Of a stretch of 64,000 bases of DNA, positions 36,923-45,599 are shown piece by piece. This DNA is from an uncultured Paracoccaceae bacterium (lineage in GTDB: Bacteria; Pseudomonadota; Alphaproteobacteria; Rhodobacterales; Rhodobacteraceae). Positions within the stretch are counted from its first letter, which is position 1. Each line of letters opens with the position of its first letter. The position numbers were made by a program, and so were the translations under genes. Location: the NCBI GenBank assembly GCA_938049225.1, contig CALICM010000038.1, positions 1 through 64,000 on the forward strand. Direction: 5' to 3'. The notes under the pieces were generated by a model. The model saw nothing but the letters and a program-made list of their open reading frames with translations, did not search any database and was not told where the DNA came from.

Positions 36923-38209
36923 ATGATAGCTGTTGCGACACGCGAGTTTATTGATGCCAAGGTGCGGGCCCTGATCGCACGCTCTGGCCGATTGAGCGCG
37001 CTTTCGCCCCGGCGGGTGGGCCTTCCCAGACGCTATGCGGGCTTTGCGCCAAGTGCCGCTCACTTCAAGGCCGCTAACAAGCGCCTGATGTCCATCGACA
37101 AGCGGATTGCAAAGCGCATTGGGCATCTTAGGTCCGGCGCAAAAACGGCGCATCCCAGAACAGTACTCATCTCGATCGCATTGGCCGAGCGCGAGGTGGA
37201 TCGCGCCCGCCGCACGTTCGGTATGCTTTTCGAAATCTTTAGTCAGCGCAGCTCGACCTTTGCCCCCGCGCTGGCGGCGCATGACGCGATTGCGGGCGAC
37301 TGCTACCAGGCGGTTCTGCGCGCGGCACCCATGGTCTTTGACCATCAGATTCTACGACCCCTCACCTATATGGAACATGGCTACTCTCCCGCCACGATGC
37401 GCCGCGGTGTATCGCTTGCGCGGCTGCTGGGCGAAGCCAATCCGTTTCCTGTCATTCGTATCCCCTGGGATCGCGACAATCCGTGGCAATCCGTTTTTCT
37501 TCATGAGGTTGCGCATAATTTACAAGCCGACTTGGGGATCTGGCACGAGAACCGCCAGGCGGTTTCCAGGCGGCTGCTCAGATCGAACGCCGGGCCGCTG
37601 GTGACAACTGTTTATCAGCGTTGGCACAAGGAGATCTTTGCCGATTTGGCCGCGATTTGCCTGGGCGGGACAGCATCCGCTTGGGGCATGATGGATTTTC
37701 TGGCACACCCGGGGCCCAAGACCCTGACCTATAAGCCTGGCGGGGCGCATCCCACCGGATATCTGCGGGTAATGATCCTGGCAGAGATGATGAAACGCCT
37801 GGGCTTTGCAACGGACGCCGACAAAGCGCGCGAGGTCTGGCGCGACCTTTATGGTACGGCCAATAAGGGGCGGATCCCCCGTCCACTTTTGTCGTCGGCG
37901 TCGAATGTGATCCCAGCGGTGGTCGACGAGATCGCGTTCCAGCCCCGGCGCAATTTGGCGCAACGGGCTTTGGTTGATGTGATACCCTTCACCCGCAATG
38001 ACGAGGCACGCATCCGACGCGGGGCCGTGGCCTTGGCCAATGGGAAAATGCCCGACCTGCCGCCACGGTTTCTGGTGAGCGCCAGCCGCTTTGCCCTGAC
38101 CATGGGGGCGTGCCCCAAGACTCTATCAGACGCCGTGATCCGGCATCTGTCGCAACATGCGGCGCGCCAGCGTCGACAACCCGTACTTCGAACCGCCCTT
38201 GCGGCATGA
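36923..38209 (+). CDS. Putative zinc metallopeptidase (HExxH), unknown family
   Basis: The 428-residue protein carries HEVAH at 194-198 in VFLHEVAHNLQADLGIW. Thirty-eight residues later it has E237IFADLAAICLGG, the position of the third zinc ligand in gluzincin-type peptidases. The N-terminal 60 residues are basic and helical. No secretion signal is seen. The conserved zinc motif suggests activity, but the family is not one I can name. A processing role on the protein from the gene 28 bp upstream is plausible from context only. Confidence 0.65.
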   Translation: MIAVATREFIDAKVRALIARSGRLSALSPRRVGLPRRYAGFAPSAAHFKAANKRLMSIDKRIAKRIGHLRSGAKTAHPRTVLISIALAEREVDRARRTFGMLFEIFSQRSSTFAPALAAHDAIAGDCYQAVLRAAPMVFDHQILRPLTYMEHGYSPATMRRGVSLARLLGEANPFPVIRIPWDRDNPWQSVFLHEVAHNLQADLGIWHENRQAVSRRLLRSNAGPLVTTVYQRWHKEIFADLAAICLGGTASAWGMMDFLAHPGPKTLTYKPGGAHPTGYLRVMILAEMMKRLGFATDADKAREVWRDLYGTANKGRIPRPLLSSASNVIPAVVDEIAFQPRRNLAQRALVDVIPFTRNDEARIRRGAVALANGKMPDLPPRFLVSASRFALTMGACPKTLSDAVIRHLSQHAARQRRQPVLRTALAA

Positions 38210-38231
38210 CCCTAACTGAAAGGTGACTGCG

Positions 38232-40058
38232 ATGACCGAACACAACGACCCGGGCCGCGCGTTTGCCCATCGGTCCCCGACCACCGTGACCGTCGACAAT
38301 GTCATCCGCCGCGCTTTGCGTGTCGCTGACCCTGGGGATCCTGGACAGGTGGCCAAGGCGCTGCTCGAGCGGTTCGCGGGCGATGCCGAGGCGCTGAAGC
38401 GCGAGAGGGCGGGGAACTCGATCCAGGTGCGCTCGGCCCCCGCGCCGATTGTCATGGCGAACGAAACCGAACAGGCCGAAGCGGCCGAGGCCCGGCGCGA
38501 TCTGGACCGGGATCTGGACGCGCTGCTGCACGAGAGCCAGCTTAAGGACATTGAGCCGGAGTTGCGTGGCTGGGCAGGCGCCATTCGAAGTGCCGCGACC
38601 AACGGCCTGGCCGCCGCGCGTCTGGCGCTTGGCGCTAACGAGCGCGATCGGGCACTCGCTGCCCGCCACACACTGACAGATTACGCCAGACTGGCCCGTT
38701 ATCTGGCGGCCCTGACCGCGTATGAGCCGGGTCTATTCTGCCGTTTGGCACAAAGCTGTGATGTCATGGGCGGTCTGATTCTGGTTACGGCGGGCAACGC
38801 CTTGGCCGCTGGTGGTGTGACCACAACCTCGGTCATCCTGCAATCGCCTTCGTCAGAGTTGCAGGTCCGGCGCGAGGCGGTATTGGCTTCCCTCCGCAAC
38901 CTTCTGGGGTCCACCCAAGAGGCGCATGAGCCGAACGAATGGCCACGTGGTCTGACCGCACTGCGGCAGCTGATGCGGGCGCTTGAGGACAATGGCGCCA
39001 CCGACCTGCGGGCTTATCTTGACGAGGGGTATCTGGGAGGCATTTTCGATCAGATGATTTCGCTGGCCTCGGGTCGATCCGTTGACGGTACGCGGGCGCT
39101 GGGGGCAACCTCGGTTGTTACCACGACCCAGCTTGAGCGGTTCCTGCGCATCTGCCAGCAGATCGCCGAGCCGGAAAGCCCGCAACTGACCAACTTCCTG
39201 ACCGCGATCCAATATTTTATCGAAGGCTTTGGCGCCGCGCGCTCAGGCTACCGGCTGGTTCATATCGCCCGCCCACCGATCTTGTTCTACGGGCTTTATG
39301 GTGGCACGGGCCGGGACGCACCGACCCGTCGGCTGATGCGGTTGATCGAGTATCGCGGTCAATTCGCCCAAGCGCTCGATTGCTACTGCTGCGGTTGCGA
39401 GGCCGATGCGGCCGAGATTCTGACCATCGGTTGCAAGGCGCTTTACGACATCGACCGTGCGATCGATCTGCTCGCCACCGGGTCGAACCTGGAAGGCGCG
39501 GGCGAAGCGGAACTCAGGGCCGCCGCCTTTGGCCTTGTGGTCCGGGCCGCGCGGAACACCATTGAAAACAGCATCGATACCGACCGCGATCTGCGCGCGC
39601 TTGTAAGGCCGCTTGCCTTCGTCGTCGAGGAAGGGTTGCTGATGCCACGGCGAGAGGACAACAACGGCAATGTGGTCGAGGTCCTGTTTGACCTTGACCA
39701 CATCAACGACCCAGATGCCCGTCAAAACGAGCTTGAACGCCGGGTAGAGGTCATTCACAGCGTCCTGTGCCTGCAACGGGCCGGAGAGCGCAGTTGGCGC
39801 GACTTGATGCGGGCGATGTCGACAAGCTGCCGTCACGATCTGCTGCTGGGCAGCGAGCGGGACGATACCGAACCGGTGATCATCACGCTTCTCGACGATG
39901 CGGATGCCATTCTGCAAGAGTTGAGCGGTGTGGACCTCGAAGCTTGCGACGATCTGGATATCACCATCCCGGATCACCACGAAGTGTCGCTTGAGACACT
40001 GGTGCACAACATCCCCTTCAAAGGGGCGCGGCGCAACCAACTTAAGAAAACGCCATAA
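38232..40058 (+). CDS. Large helical protein of unknown function
   Basis: The 608-residue soluble protein shows no domain I recognise. It is rich in Ala/Leu helices, has a cysteine cluster DCYCCGCEADAAEILTIGC near residues 380-398 that could bind metal, and ends in a basic tail (KGARRNQLKKTP). The ATG at 38232 is chosen because GAAAGG lies before it, although an in-frame GTG exists at 38223. It follows the putative metallopeptidase by 22 bp and precedes a coiled-coil gene by 12 bp. Confidence 0.7.
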   Translation: MTEHNDPGRAFAHRSPTTVTVDNVIRRALRVADPGDPGQVAKALLERFAGDAEALKRERAGNSIQVRSAPAPIVMANETEQAEAAEARRDLDRDLDALLHESQLKDIEPELRGWAGAIRSAATNGLAAARLALGANERDRALAARHTLTDYARLARYLAALTAYEPGLFCRLAQSCDVMGGLILVTAGNALAAGGVTTTSVILQSPSSELQVRREAVLASLRNLLGSTQEAHEPNEWPRGLTALRQLMRALEDNGATDLRAYLDEGYLGGIFDQMISLASGRSVDGTRALGATSVVTTTQLERFLRICQQIAEPESPQLTNFLTAIQYFIEGFGAARSGYRLVHIARPPILFYGLYGGTGRDAPTRRLMRLIEYRGQFAQALDCYCCGCEADAAEILTIGCKALYDIDRAIDLLATGSNLEGAGEAELRAAAFGLVVRAARNTIENSIDTDRDLRALVRPLAFVVEEGLLMPRREDNNGNVVEVLFDLDHINDPDARQNELERRVEVIHSVLCLQRAGERSWRDLMRAMSTSCRHDLLLGSERDDTEPVIITLLDDADAILQELSGVDLEACDDLDITIPDHHEVSLETLVHNIPFKGARRNQLKKTP

Positions 40059-40070
40059 GGAGGTATCGAC

Positions 40071-40607
40071 ATGCCACGTCGCCCAACCCAGGCGTTCTAC
40101 GCCAATATCGAAGGGCTGAAAGCCAACATCAAGGACATCAGTGCCGAGGCCAATGTCTTCAACAAGAACTTTGTCGCCATCGCTGACAAGGGTGCCGATA
40201 TTGATGGGGAGTTGCGCGGAATTTCCAAGCGCCTCCACCGTCTCGAAGGGGCCCATAACAATCAAGAGCTGAGGATCGCCCGGCTAGAGGCGCATCATTG
40301 GCATACCCATTGGCGGTACAAACGATGGGTCCCGCGTGTTCTGATGCTTGGTATCTCGCCCAGCAGCCGCAAGTTCGTCGCCAGCGAGCCCGCCGTCGCC
40401 AGTTTGCGTCAGCTTGGCTACGAAAGCGTCGACCAGGTGCTTGAGGTCAAGGGCACGCCCGAGCTCGATCCCCCCGCAGTGATCCATTCCCAATGGGCGG
40501 ACGAGCACAAGAAGAGCCCCGACAAAATCTCCGAACCGCCGGAGTTAAACGAAATCGAAGAGTTCTGGAAAATTGCCCAGGAGATGATGCGCCCGGAGGC
40601 GGACTGA
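40071..40607 (+). CDS. Coiled-coil protein of unknown function
   Basis: The 178-residue product begins with about 75 residues of probable coiled coil (ELRGISKRLHRLEGAHNNQE with regular hydrophobic spacing). A His/Trp-rich patch follows (HHWHTHWRYKRW), then a Pro-rich charged C-terminus. No membrane segment. AAGGAGG stands before the ATG. It lies in the middle of the operon and may be a scaffold or adaptor, which is a guess from its shape. Confidence 0.65.
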   Translation: MPRRPTQAFYANIEGLKANIKDISAEANVFNKNFVAIADKGADIDGELRGISKRLHRLEGAHNNQELRIARLEAHHWHTHWRYKRWVPRVLMLGISPSSRKFVASEPAVASLRQLGYESVDQVLEVKGTPELDPPAVIHSQWADEHKKSPDKISEPPELNEIEEFWKIAQEMMRPEAD

Positions 40608-40644
40608 CCGCCGTCATCACGCAGACGAAAGCTGAGGTTCCGCG

Positions 40645-41745
40645 ATGTTACCCTTTGAGACAAATGAGACCCTGAAGCGGCTGTTCCAGCGGTTCTACCG
40701 CGAAGAGCTGAACAATCTCAGCGCCGATGAGCGTGCCGCCTTTGAGCGACAATTCGAGGAGAGGTTCCAAAGCCTCCTAGAAGAAACCGGCGGCGACAGT
40801 TTCGGTTTCGCTGACCTGATTGGCTTTGGCGGCGAGGGCGTGCAGCCCTTTGGCGATCTGCCCTACCATCGGATCAAGCCGGACTTCGACGCGGCGGTCA
40901 TTCCCAGCCAATTACATGCAACGGCTGAACTATACTACATATATCAACATGAAAGGATGAAAATATTTGAGGTTGTTGATGTATTACGTAAATTATTTCA
41001 GCTGGGTCGCCTGCGAATACAGCAAGGACCAGGGGCTCGGGGGTTGTACATCCTCGAAAAATGGCGCCCCTTGCGATATTCACGCCGCGACCGGGTGATC
41101 GCTTACAAGCGCGCGTTCAACTATGGCACAGGCAAGGTACCGGCGGGTGCGGTTCTGAATAAGAACTTCCACTTTCAATTCGTGGCCTTCATGTCCTCGC
41201 TGGCGCAGTACACACGCGACCTGACGGTGAGCGAGGTCATAAAGGGCAGCCAACAGATCGACGACCGGCCCTATGGTACCATCGCCTCGATCCAGCGTCT
41301 TGGAACCGATCTGCGATATGCACTCGACCGCGCAAGCTATGGCAACATTTTGGCCCTGACCCACGAGGTCGGTCAGTATCTGCAAACCGCGCTTGATCTG
41401 TTGGAGGCACCCGACATCATGAAAAGCTTTGATGCAAACAACAAGTGGGATGTGGTCGAGCAGGTCAGCCAGCGGCATCTGAACGGGCATGCGCCCCTCT
41501 CGCAACGTTCCAAGATGGCCGAGGCTGGGCGTCGCGCGCTTGAGTTCGTAGCCTCCAACGACTTCGACACCACGATCGACATCGAGGTCTTCCGCTCTGA
41601 AATCCGTCCCATAGCCTCGTATGCCGAGGCCTGGATCGCCGCCTATCGGATGACCTCCGAAGGGCGCCGTTTCCCAGGGGTGACCGACCAATTGCGTTGG
41701 TCGCAGGGCCTGCCGCGTCGCAGCGGTGCGCGGATCCCGGCCTGA
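40645..41745 (+). CDS. Protein of unknown function with an AT-rich internal patch
   Basis: The 366-residue protein begins with a charged helical region (LKRLFQRFYREELNNLSADE) and continues as a mixed alpha/beta soluble protein without recognised domains. Codons for residues 89-119 (HATAELYYIYQHERMKIFEV and the following segment, about 40911-41000) are AT-rich, unlike the rest of the gene, while the frame stays open. The C-terminus is basic. It lies 37 bp after the coiled-coil gene and 18 bp before the next. Confidence 0.68.
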   Translation: MLPFETNETLKRLFQRFYREELNNLSADERAAFERQFEERFQSLLEETGGDSFGFADLIGFGGEGVQPFGDLPYHRIKPDFDAAVIPSQLHATAELYYIYQHERMKIFEVVDVLRKLFQLGRLRIQQGPGARGLYILEKWRPLRYSRRDRVIAYKRAFNYGTGKVPAGAVLNKNFHFQFVAFMSSLAQYTRDLTVSEVIKGSQQIDDRPYGTIASIQRLGTDLRYALDRASYGNILALTHEVGQYLQTALDLLEAPDIMKSFDANNKWDVVEQVSQRHLNGHAPLSQRSKMAEAGRRALEFVASNDFDTTIDIEVFRSEIRPIASYAEAWIAAYRMTSEGRRFPGVTDQLRWSQGLPRRSGARIPA

Positions 41746-41763
41746 TCCCGGTGAGGGCGGGCG

Positions 41764-42555
41764 ATGACACATCACCTTTCCCCGCAGCTCTCGCTGGTTG
41801 AGACGTGCCCCGACTTGATCATCGACGGCAGGCTTGCCTTTGCCGAACATGGGCTTCTGATCTCGCTGGCACTGGCAGCCCAGCGGCGCTGCTGGCTGGT
41901 GCAGGGCCTTTGGGCGTTGTTGCAGCGTTACGAGGTGATTGATTATCCCGAATTCGCCGATCCGGCCGAGGATGCCGAGGCGATGATGCCACGGGTTGCC
42001 GAATGGCATGCGGTCTGGACCGCAACGACCCTGTTGGAACGGTTCTACTGGTTGGGTGACATCCTATTTGAAAGTCGTCTGCCGCCAGCAATCGATCCTG
42101 GCATTGTCCAGCGGACCCAAACATTCGCGGCACAGTTCGAGAATCTGACCCGCGACAAGATACAGATGACCTCGCTCGCGATTTGCGCGCGTGACGCCGC
42201 GGCGCTGGCGGCGGTCCGCGCGACCGCGGCGCCTGTCGTGATGACCACGACCGAAAAGAACGGCCGTCCCCGCTTTTGCCGTTTGCTGGAGCACGCGGGC
42301 ATTTCCAGCGTGCAGATCAGAGGGGAGAGCGCCAAGCGCATGGCCAAGACGATCCTGGGCGCGCCGGCACCGATGGCGGTCGAATTGGCGCTTCAAGGGG
42401 GTGTCAAACTGGCGCTGGTCAGCCTGCTGGCACCGCGTGCTGTCGCCGCGCTGTTGGAAGAAGAGCCAGACTTCGAGCCTGAGGATCTGAACTATTCCGA
42501 GGAAAACGATCCCTGGCGTGGCGCGCGCGCGATCTGGTGCGAGGTGGCGGCGTGA
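41764..42555 (+). CDS. Protein of unknown function
   Basis: The 263-residue soluble protein is rich in Ala and Leu. The first half is helical and Trp-containing (RRCWLVQGLWALLQRYEV). The second half (AAPVVMTTTEKNGRPRFCRL and onward) looks like an alternating strand/helix domain. The end is acidic. No domain is recognised. Its stop overlaps the GTG start of the DUF4438 gene by four bases (GTGA), so the two are translationally coupled. Confidence 0.68.
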   Translation: MTHHLSPQLSLVETCPDLIIDGRLAFAEHGLLISLALAAQRRCWLVQGLWALLQRYEVIDYPEFADPAEDAEAMMPRVAEWHAVWTATTLLERFYWLGDILFESRLPPAIDPGIVQRTQTFAAQFENLTRDKIQMTSLAICARDAAALAAVRATAAPVVMTTTEKNGRPRFCRLLEHAGISSVQIRGESAKRMAKTILGAPAPMAVELALQGGVKLALVSLLAPRAVAALLEEEPDFEPEDLNYSEENDPWRGARAIWCEVAA

Positions 42556-43541
42556 AACACGTATCACGAAGCCCGATTGCAAGACGCGCCGCCCGCAAAG
42601 CTGCGCCTGCGAATACGCCCCGACTTAATGTGAAGGAAATCGCGACAATCTCGGTCCTTGGCCGTGTCGCACCGCCCTTGACCAAAGGCTCATCTTATCG
42701 GATCGGGCAGGACGGTGGGCTCAGGGTCTTGCCGGGGTCGGGGGGGATCACCCTCAGCCACCGCGTTGGGGATCGCTGTGTCGGCTTGGCGGCGGATCAC
42801 TTGGAACCGGCGGTATCGATCCGTTCGACCGACAAGGGTGGTGGTGCCGTCAAGGACGCCGCCAATCGCGCGCTGAACGTGCTGGCCTGCGTCGGTAATG
42901 TGGCGCGTGTGGTGTCGGGGCCTGCCATGGGTGCGACAGGGGTTGTGACCGGCAAACATGGGGGTGTCGCCAATGTCCTGGTCGACTTTCCCGTTGAGCA
43001 AATGCGGCGGATGCGGATCGGCGATATGATCCAGATTTCCGCTGCGGGCCAAGGATTGCGACTGCTGGATTTCCCGGATATCGCGATAATGAATGCGGCC
43101 CCCGATTTGCTGATGCGCGCTGGGGTGCGGGTACACGACCGCCGCCTGAGCGTACCGGTAACCCATTTGGTTCCATCAGCGTTGATGGGGTCGGGTCTGG
43201 GCAAATCCTCGGCCGCACGGGGCGACTATGACATCCAGTTGTTCGATACCGAAGTGGTGCGGCGCTTCCGGCTGGACACATTGCGGTTCGGCGATCTGGT
43301 CGCGGTCGTCGATGCGGACGGACGATACGGGCGGTCGTTCTCGCAGGGTCATACCACGGTCGGCATCGTCATCCATTCGGACAGCACGGTTGCCGGGGGC
43401 CGGGGCGTCCGAGACGGCGCAGCAGGACAATGTCATCCGGGCCCACCCACTGGCTCGAACGCCTCCCGCCCGCCAGCCCAAGCAGCCCATGAGCGATCTG
43501 TTCTCGCCCGAAGAGGAAGCGTTTCTAAGCAATGCCGCTGA
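42552..43541 (+). CDS. DUF4438-family protein
   Basis: Family blocks are well preserved: ISVLGRVAPPL, YRIGQDGGLRVLPGSGGITL, LNVLACVGNVARVVSG, GVVTGKHGGVANVLVDFP, VPVTHLVPSALMGSGLG and LRFGDLVAVVDADGRYGRS. DUF4438 has known structures but no assigned activity. The start is the GTG at 42552, overlapping the previous stop. After VIHSDSTVAG the sequence departs from the family's usual HGPGV ending and runs 50 residues in a Pro/Arg-rich tail that overlaps the next gene by 53 bases. A frameshift near 43395 is possible. Confidence 0.82.
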   Translation: MKHVSRSPIARRAARKAAPANTPRLNVKEIATISVLGRVAPPLTKGSSYRIGQDGGLRVLPGSGGITLSHRVGDRCVGLAADHLEPAVSIRSTDKGGGAVKDAANRALNVLACVGNVARVVSGPAMGATGVVTGKHGGVANVLVDFPVEQMRRMRIGDMIQISAAGQGLRLLDFPDIAIMNAAPDLLMRAGVRVHDRRLSVPVTHLVPSALMGSGLGKSSAARGDYDIQLFDTEVVRRFRLDTLRFGDLVAVVDADGRYGRSFSQGHTTVGIVIHSDSTVAGGRGVRDGAAGQCHPGPPTGSNASRPPAQAAHERSVLARRGSVSKQCR

Positions 43542-43836
43542 TTGGCTTGCCGGGCGCGAGAACGCCGACATCCTGCTTGATGCCCTGGCCCGTCGTATCG
43601 AGGCATCGCCTTCCGAGGATGACGATTGGGACGACTTTCTGGCCGAGGAGGCCATGGTCCCCGGGACGGACGACGATGACTGGAATGGCCAACTTGATCA
43701 CGACGAAGAGGACGAGGATGACCTGATCCAGAGTCACAACAGCAACGCCGAGGATTGGGGCGACCATGACATAGCTCCCGAGGATGGCGATTGGGGCGGG
43801 ATCCCTCAAGGTGACGACCCCGACCCAGAGCGATGA
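43489..43836 (+). CDS. Small acidic protein, unknown
   Basis: The 115-residue protein starts MSDLFSPEEEAFLSNAADWL and is then dominated by Asp, Glu and Trp (DDDWDDFLAEE, DDDDWNGQLDHDEEDEDD). It is very acidic overall. The start lies inside the end of the DUF4438 frame and its stop overlaps the protease start by four bases. It may be an inhibitor or chaperone for the cationic or protease partners of the operon, but this is inference. Confidence 0.6.
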   Translation: MSDLFSPEEEAFLSNAADWLAGRENADILLDALARRIEASPSEDDDWDDFLAEEAMVPGTDDDDWNGQLDHDEEDEDDLIQSHNSNAEDWGDHDIAPEDGDWGGIPQGDDPDPER

Positions 43837-44672
43837 CAATCGGCACCCCGGCGGTGATGGACCGCATGGTCGAACGGCTCGACCATGCGGTATTGGGCCC
43901 GTCCGATGGCCGGTCGCGTGTGCGTCAGACGACAACCAGCCCGTTCAACTCGGTTTGCCATATCGAGCGGGATTTTGGCACTGGGCGGCTGTCTGGCTGC
44001 TCGGCCTTTCTGGTCGCGCCGCGCCTTTTGATTACTGCGGGCCATTGCCTCTTCTCGCCCAGCCGCCGTCGCCCGCCGAAACGGATCCGGATCAGCCCAG
44101 GCCGGAACGGCGCCACCCGACCCTATGGCGCGCAATGGGCCAGCGCTTGGTTCGCCCACCCAAGGTTCTTCAAGGCCTTCGACGCGCGCTACGACTACGG
44201 CGTCATTCTTCTGCCAAAACCCTTCGCGGGTCTCACGCCTGCATTTGTCCCTGTGGCTTTGTCCACGGCGCGCCTTGCAGGGGTGCGCCAGCGCCAGCCA
44301 CTTCGGATTGCGGGGTTTCCGTCGGACAAACCGCGTGGCCAAATGTGGGATCACGCCGAGCGGCTGGACCGGATTTCAGAGCGCGTGCTGCACTACAGCG
44401 TCGATACATGTCCGGGCCACTCTGGCGCGCCAGTTTGGATCAGGTCTGGCGCTGGGCCAGCCTTTGCGTTGGCGATCCACACCCGTGGACCGCGCCCCTC
44501 GGCTCGCGGTCCGTGGGGGTGCCGCCCGGCTGCACCGCTTGCCCCGCCGGGCGCCTTTAACGCGGGCGTGCGCATAACGCCCGAGGTCCTTGCCGCGGTC
44601 CGCTCGGCGCCGCTGGGCCAGGGCCCTCTAAAGCGACTGTCCAGCTTGAAATCCGCAGCAACCGGGGGTTGA
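43833..44672 (+). CDS. Leaderless trypsin/V8-like serine protease
   Basis: The 279-residue protein has a full chymotrypsin-fold triad: H71 in LLITAGHCLF, D121 in RYDYGVILL and S197 in CPGHSGAPVW. The PGHSGAP motif is typical of glutamyl-endopeptidase (V8-like) relatives. Unlike most such proteases it has no signal peptide. The first 40 residues are hydrophilic. It overlaps the acidic gene upstream (ATGA) and precedes a methyltransferase by three bases. A V8-type specificity for acidic residues would suit the acidic repeat protein at the head of the operon, but this has no direct support. Confidence 0.8.
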   Translation: MTIGTPAVMDRMVERLDHAVLGPSDGRSRVRQTTTSPFNSVCHIERDFGTGRLSGCSAFLVAPRLLITAGHCLFSPSRRRPPKRIRISPGRNGATRPYGAQWASAWFAHPRFFKAFDARYDYGVILLPKPFAGLTPAFVPVALSTARLAGVRQRQPLRIAGFPSDKPRGQMWDHAERLDRISERVLHYSVDTCPGHSGAPVWIRSGAGPAFALAIHTRGPRPSARGPWGCRPAAPLAPPGAFNAGVRITPEVLAAVRSAPLGQGPLKRLSSLKSAATGG

Positions 44673-44675
44673 TCC

Positions 44676-45599
44676 ATGAAATATAAGGAAAATGCGAGAA
44701 CTCTCACTTACCGCAGCGTCCCGAATCTGGCACAATCACAAACAGTTGAGAAACACGTTGAGAGCACGGCCGATGGGGGGGCCGGCGCCGGTAACAAGTG
44801 TTTGAGTGACCCGGCCAGGGGATCTGACGGCACGGGGGGGACAGGCCGGCTTCAACGAGCACCGACCTATTCCGCCTTCGCGACAATATATGACAAGGCA
44901 ATGGGGGAGGCCGTGTTACCAAGCGTGTTGGATGCATTTTCGGAAAGTCGAAACCGTTTTGCTATCAGCACCGATAGTATCGCAGACATCGGATGTGGAA
45001 CCGGTCGTTTCCTTAAATATCTGACCCGCTTCAATGGCAAGCTTACGGGAATAGATATGTCCCGCGCGATGCTCAAACTCGCCGAGCGGCGTTTGGCCGG
45101 GGCTGATGTGCGGCTTGCACGGATGGATATGCGAGAATTGGTTTTGCCGCAAAGGGTCGAAACGGTGACAGCGACGTTCGATACCCTCAACTATCTGTTG
45201 TCCAGCACGGATCTGTCCAAAACGTTCCGCCGGTTCGCAACAGCCTTGGCCCCCGGCGGCACGCTGCTTTTCGACTTTATTCCGCGTGGCGCAAACAAGG
45301 GTGCGACCGGTGGAACCCAGCACGTTGAACTTGGGCCGGTCCGCTCGGAGTGGCGTATCCGGATCGATCCCGAGGGGCGTGGCAGTGCGGTCGCCATCAT
45401 AATGCATCGCGATGACGATAAAGTGCTGCCGCTGGTCGAGGTCCATCGCCAGCGTTGGCATGACGTGGGCGAGGTGAAGAGGCTTCTGACCGCCAGCGGT
45501 TTTGAGCTTTTGGACTGCCGTCCCGCTGAGCCTGGGGGTGACGGCAACTGGCTTCACGTCGTGGCGCGTAAGACGGGCCAGACAGGGGCGCCCTTATGA
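44676..45599 (+). CDS. Class I SAM-dependent methyltransferase
   Basis: The 307-residue protein has a disordered, polar N-terminal 65 residues, then a Rossmann-fold methyltransferase. Motif I is IADIGCGTGRFLKYL (near 100-114), followed by GIDMSRAMLKLAERR and the post-motif segment FDTLNYLLSS. The acceptor cannot be predicted. It starts three bases after the protease gene and its stop overlaps the LuxR-type gene (ATGA), so it belongs to the same transcription unit. Confidence 0.82.
   Translation: MKYKENARTLTYRSVPNLAQSQTVEKHVESTADGGAGAGNKCLSDPARGSDGTGGTGRLQRAPTYSAFATIYDKAMGEAVLPSVLDAFSESRNRFAISTDSIADIGCGTGRFLKYLTRFNGKLTGIDMSRAMLKLAERRLAGADVRLARMDMRELVLPQRVETVTATFDTLNYLLSSTDLSKTFRRFATALAPGGTLLFDFIPRGANKGATGGTQHVELGPVRSEWRIRIDPEGRGSAVAIIMHRDDDKVLPLVEVHRQRWHDVGEVKRLLTASGFELLDCRPAEPGGDGNWLHVVARKTGQTGAPL

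Noticed and set aside
43228-43488. N-terminal extension of the small acidic protein upstream of 43489
   Set aside because: It would overlap most of the conserved DUF4438 C-terminal region in another frame. The ATG at 43489 gives a better start.
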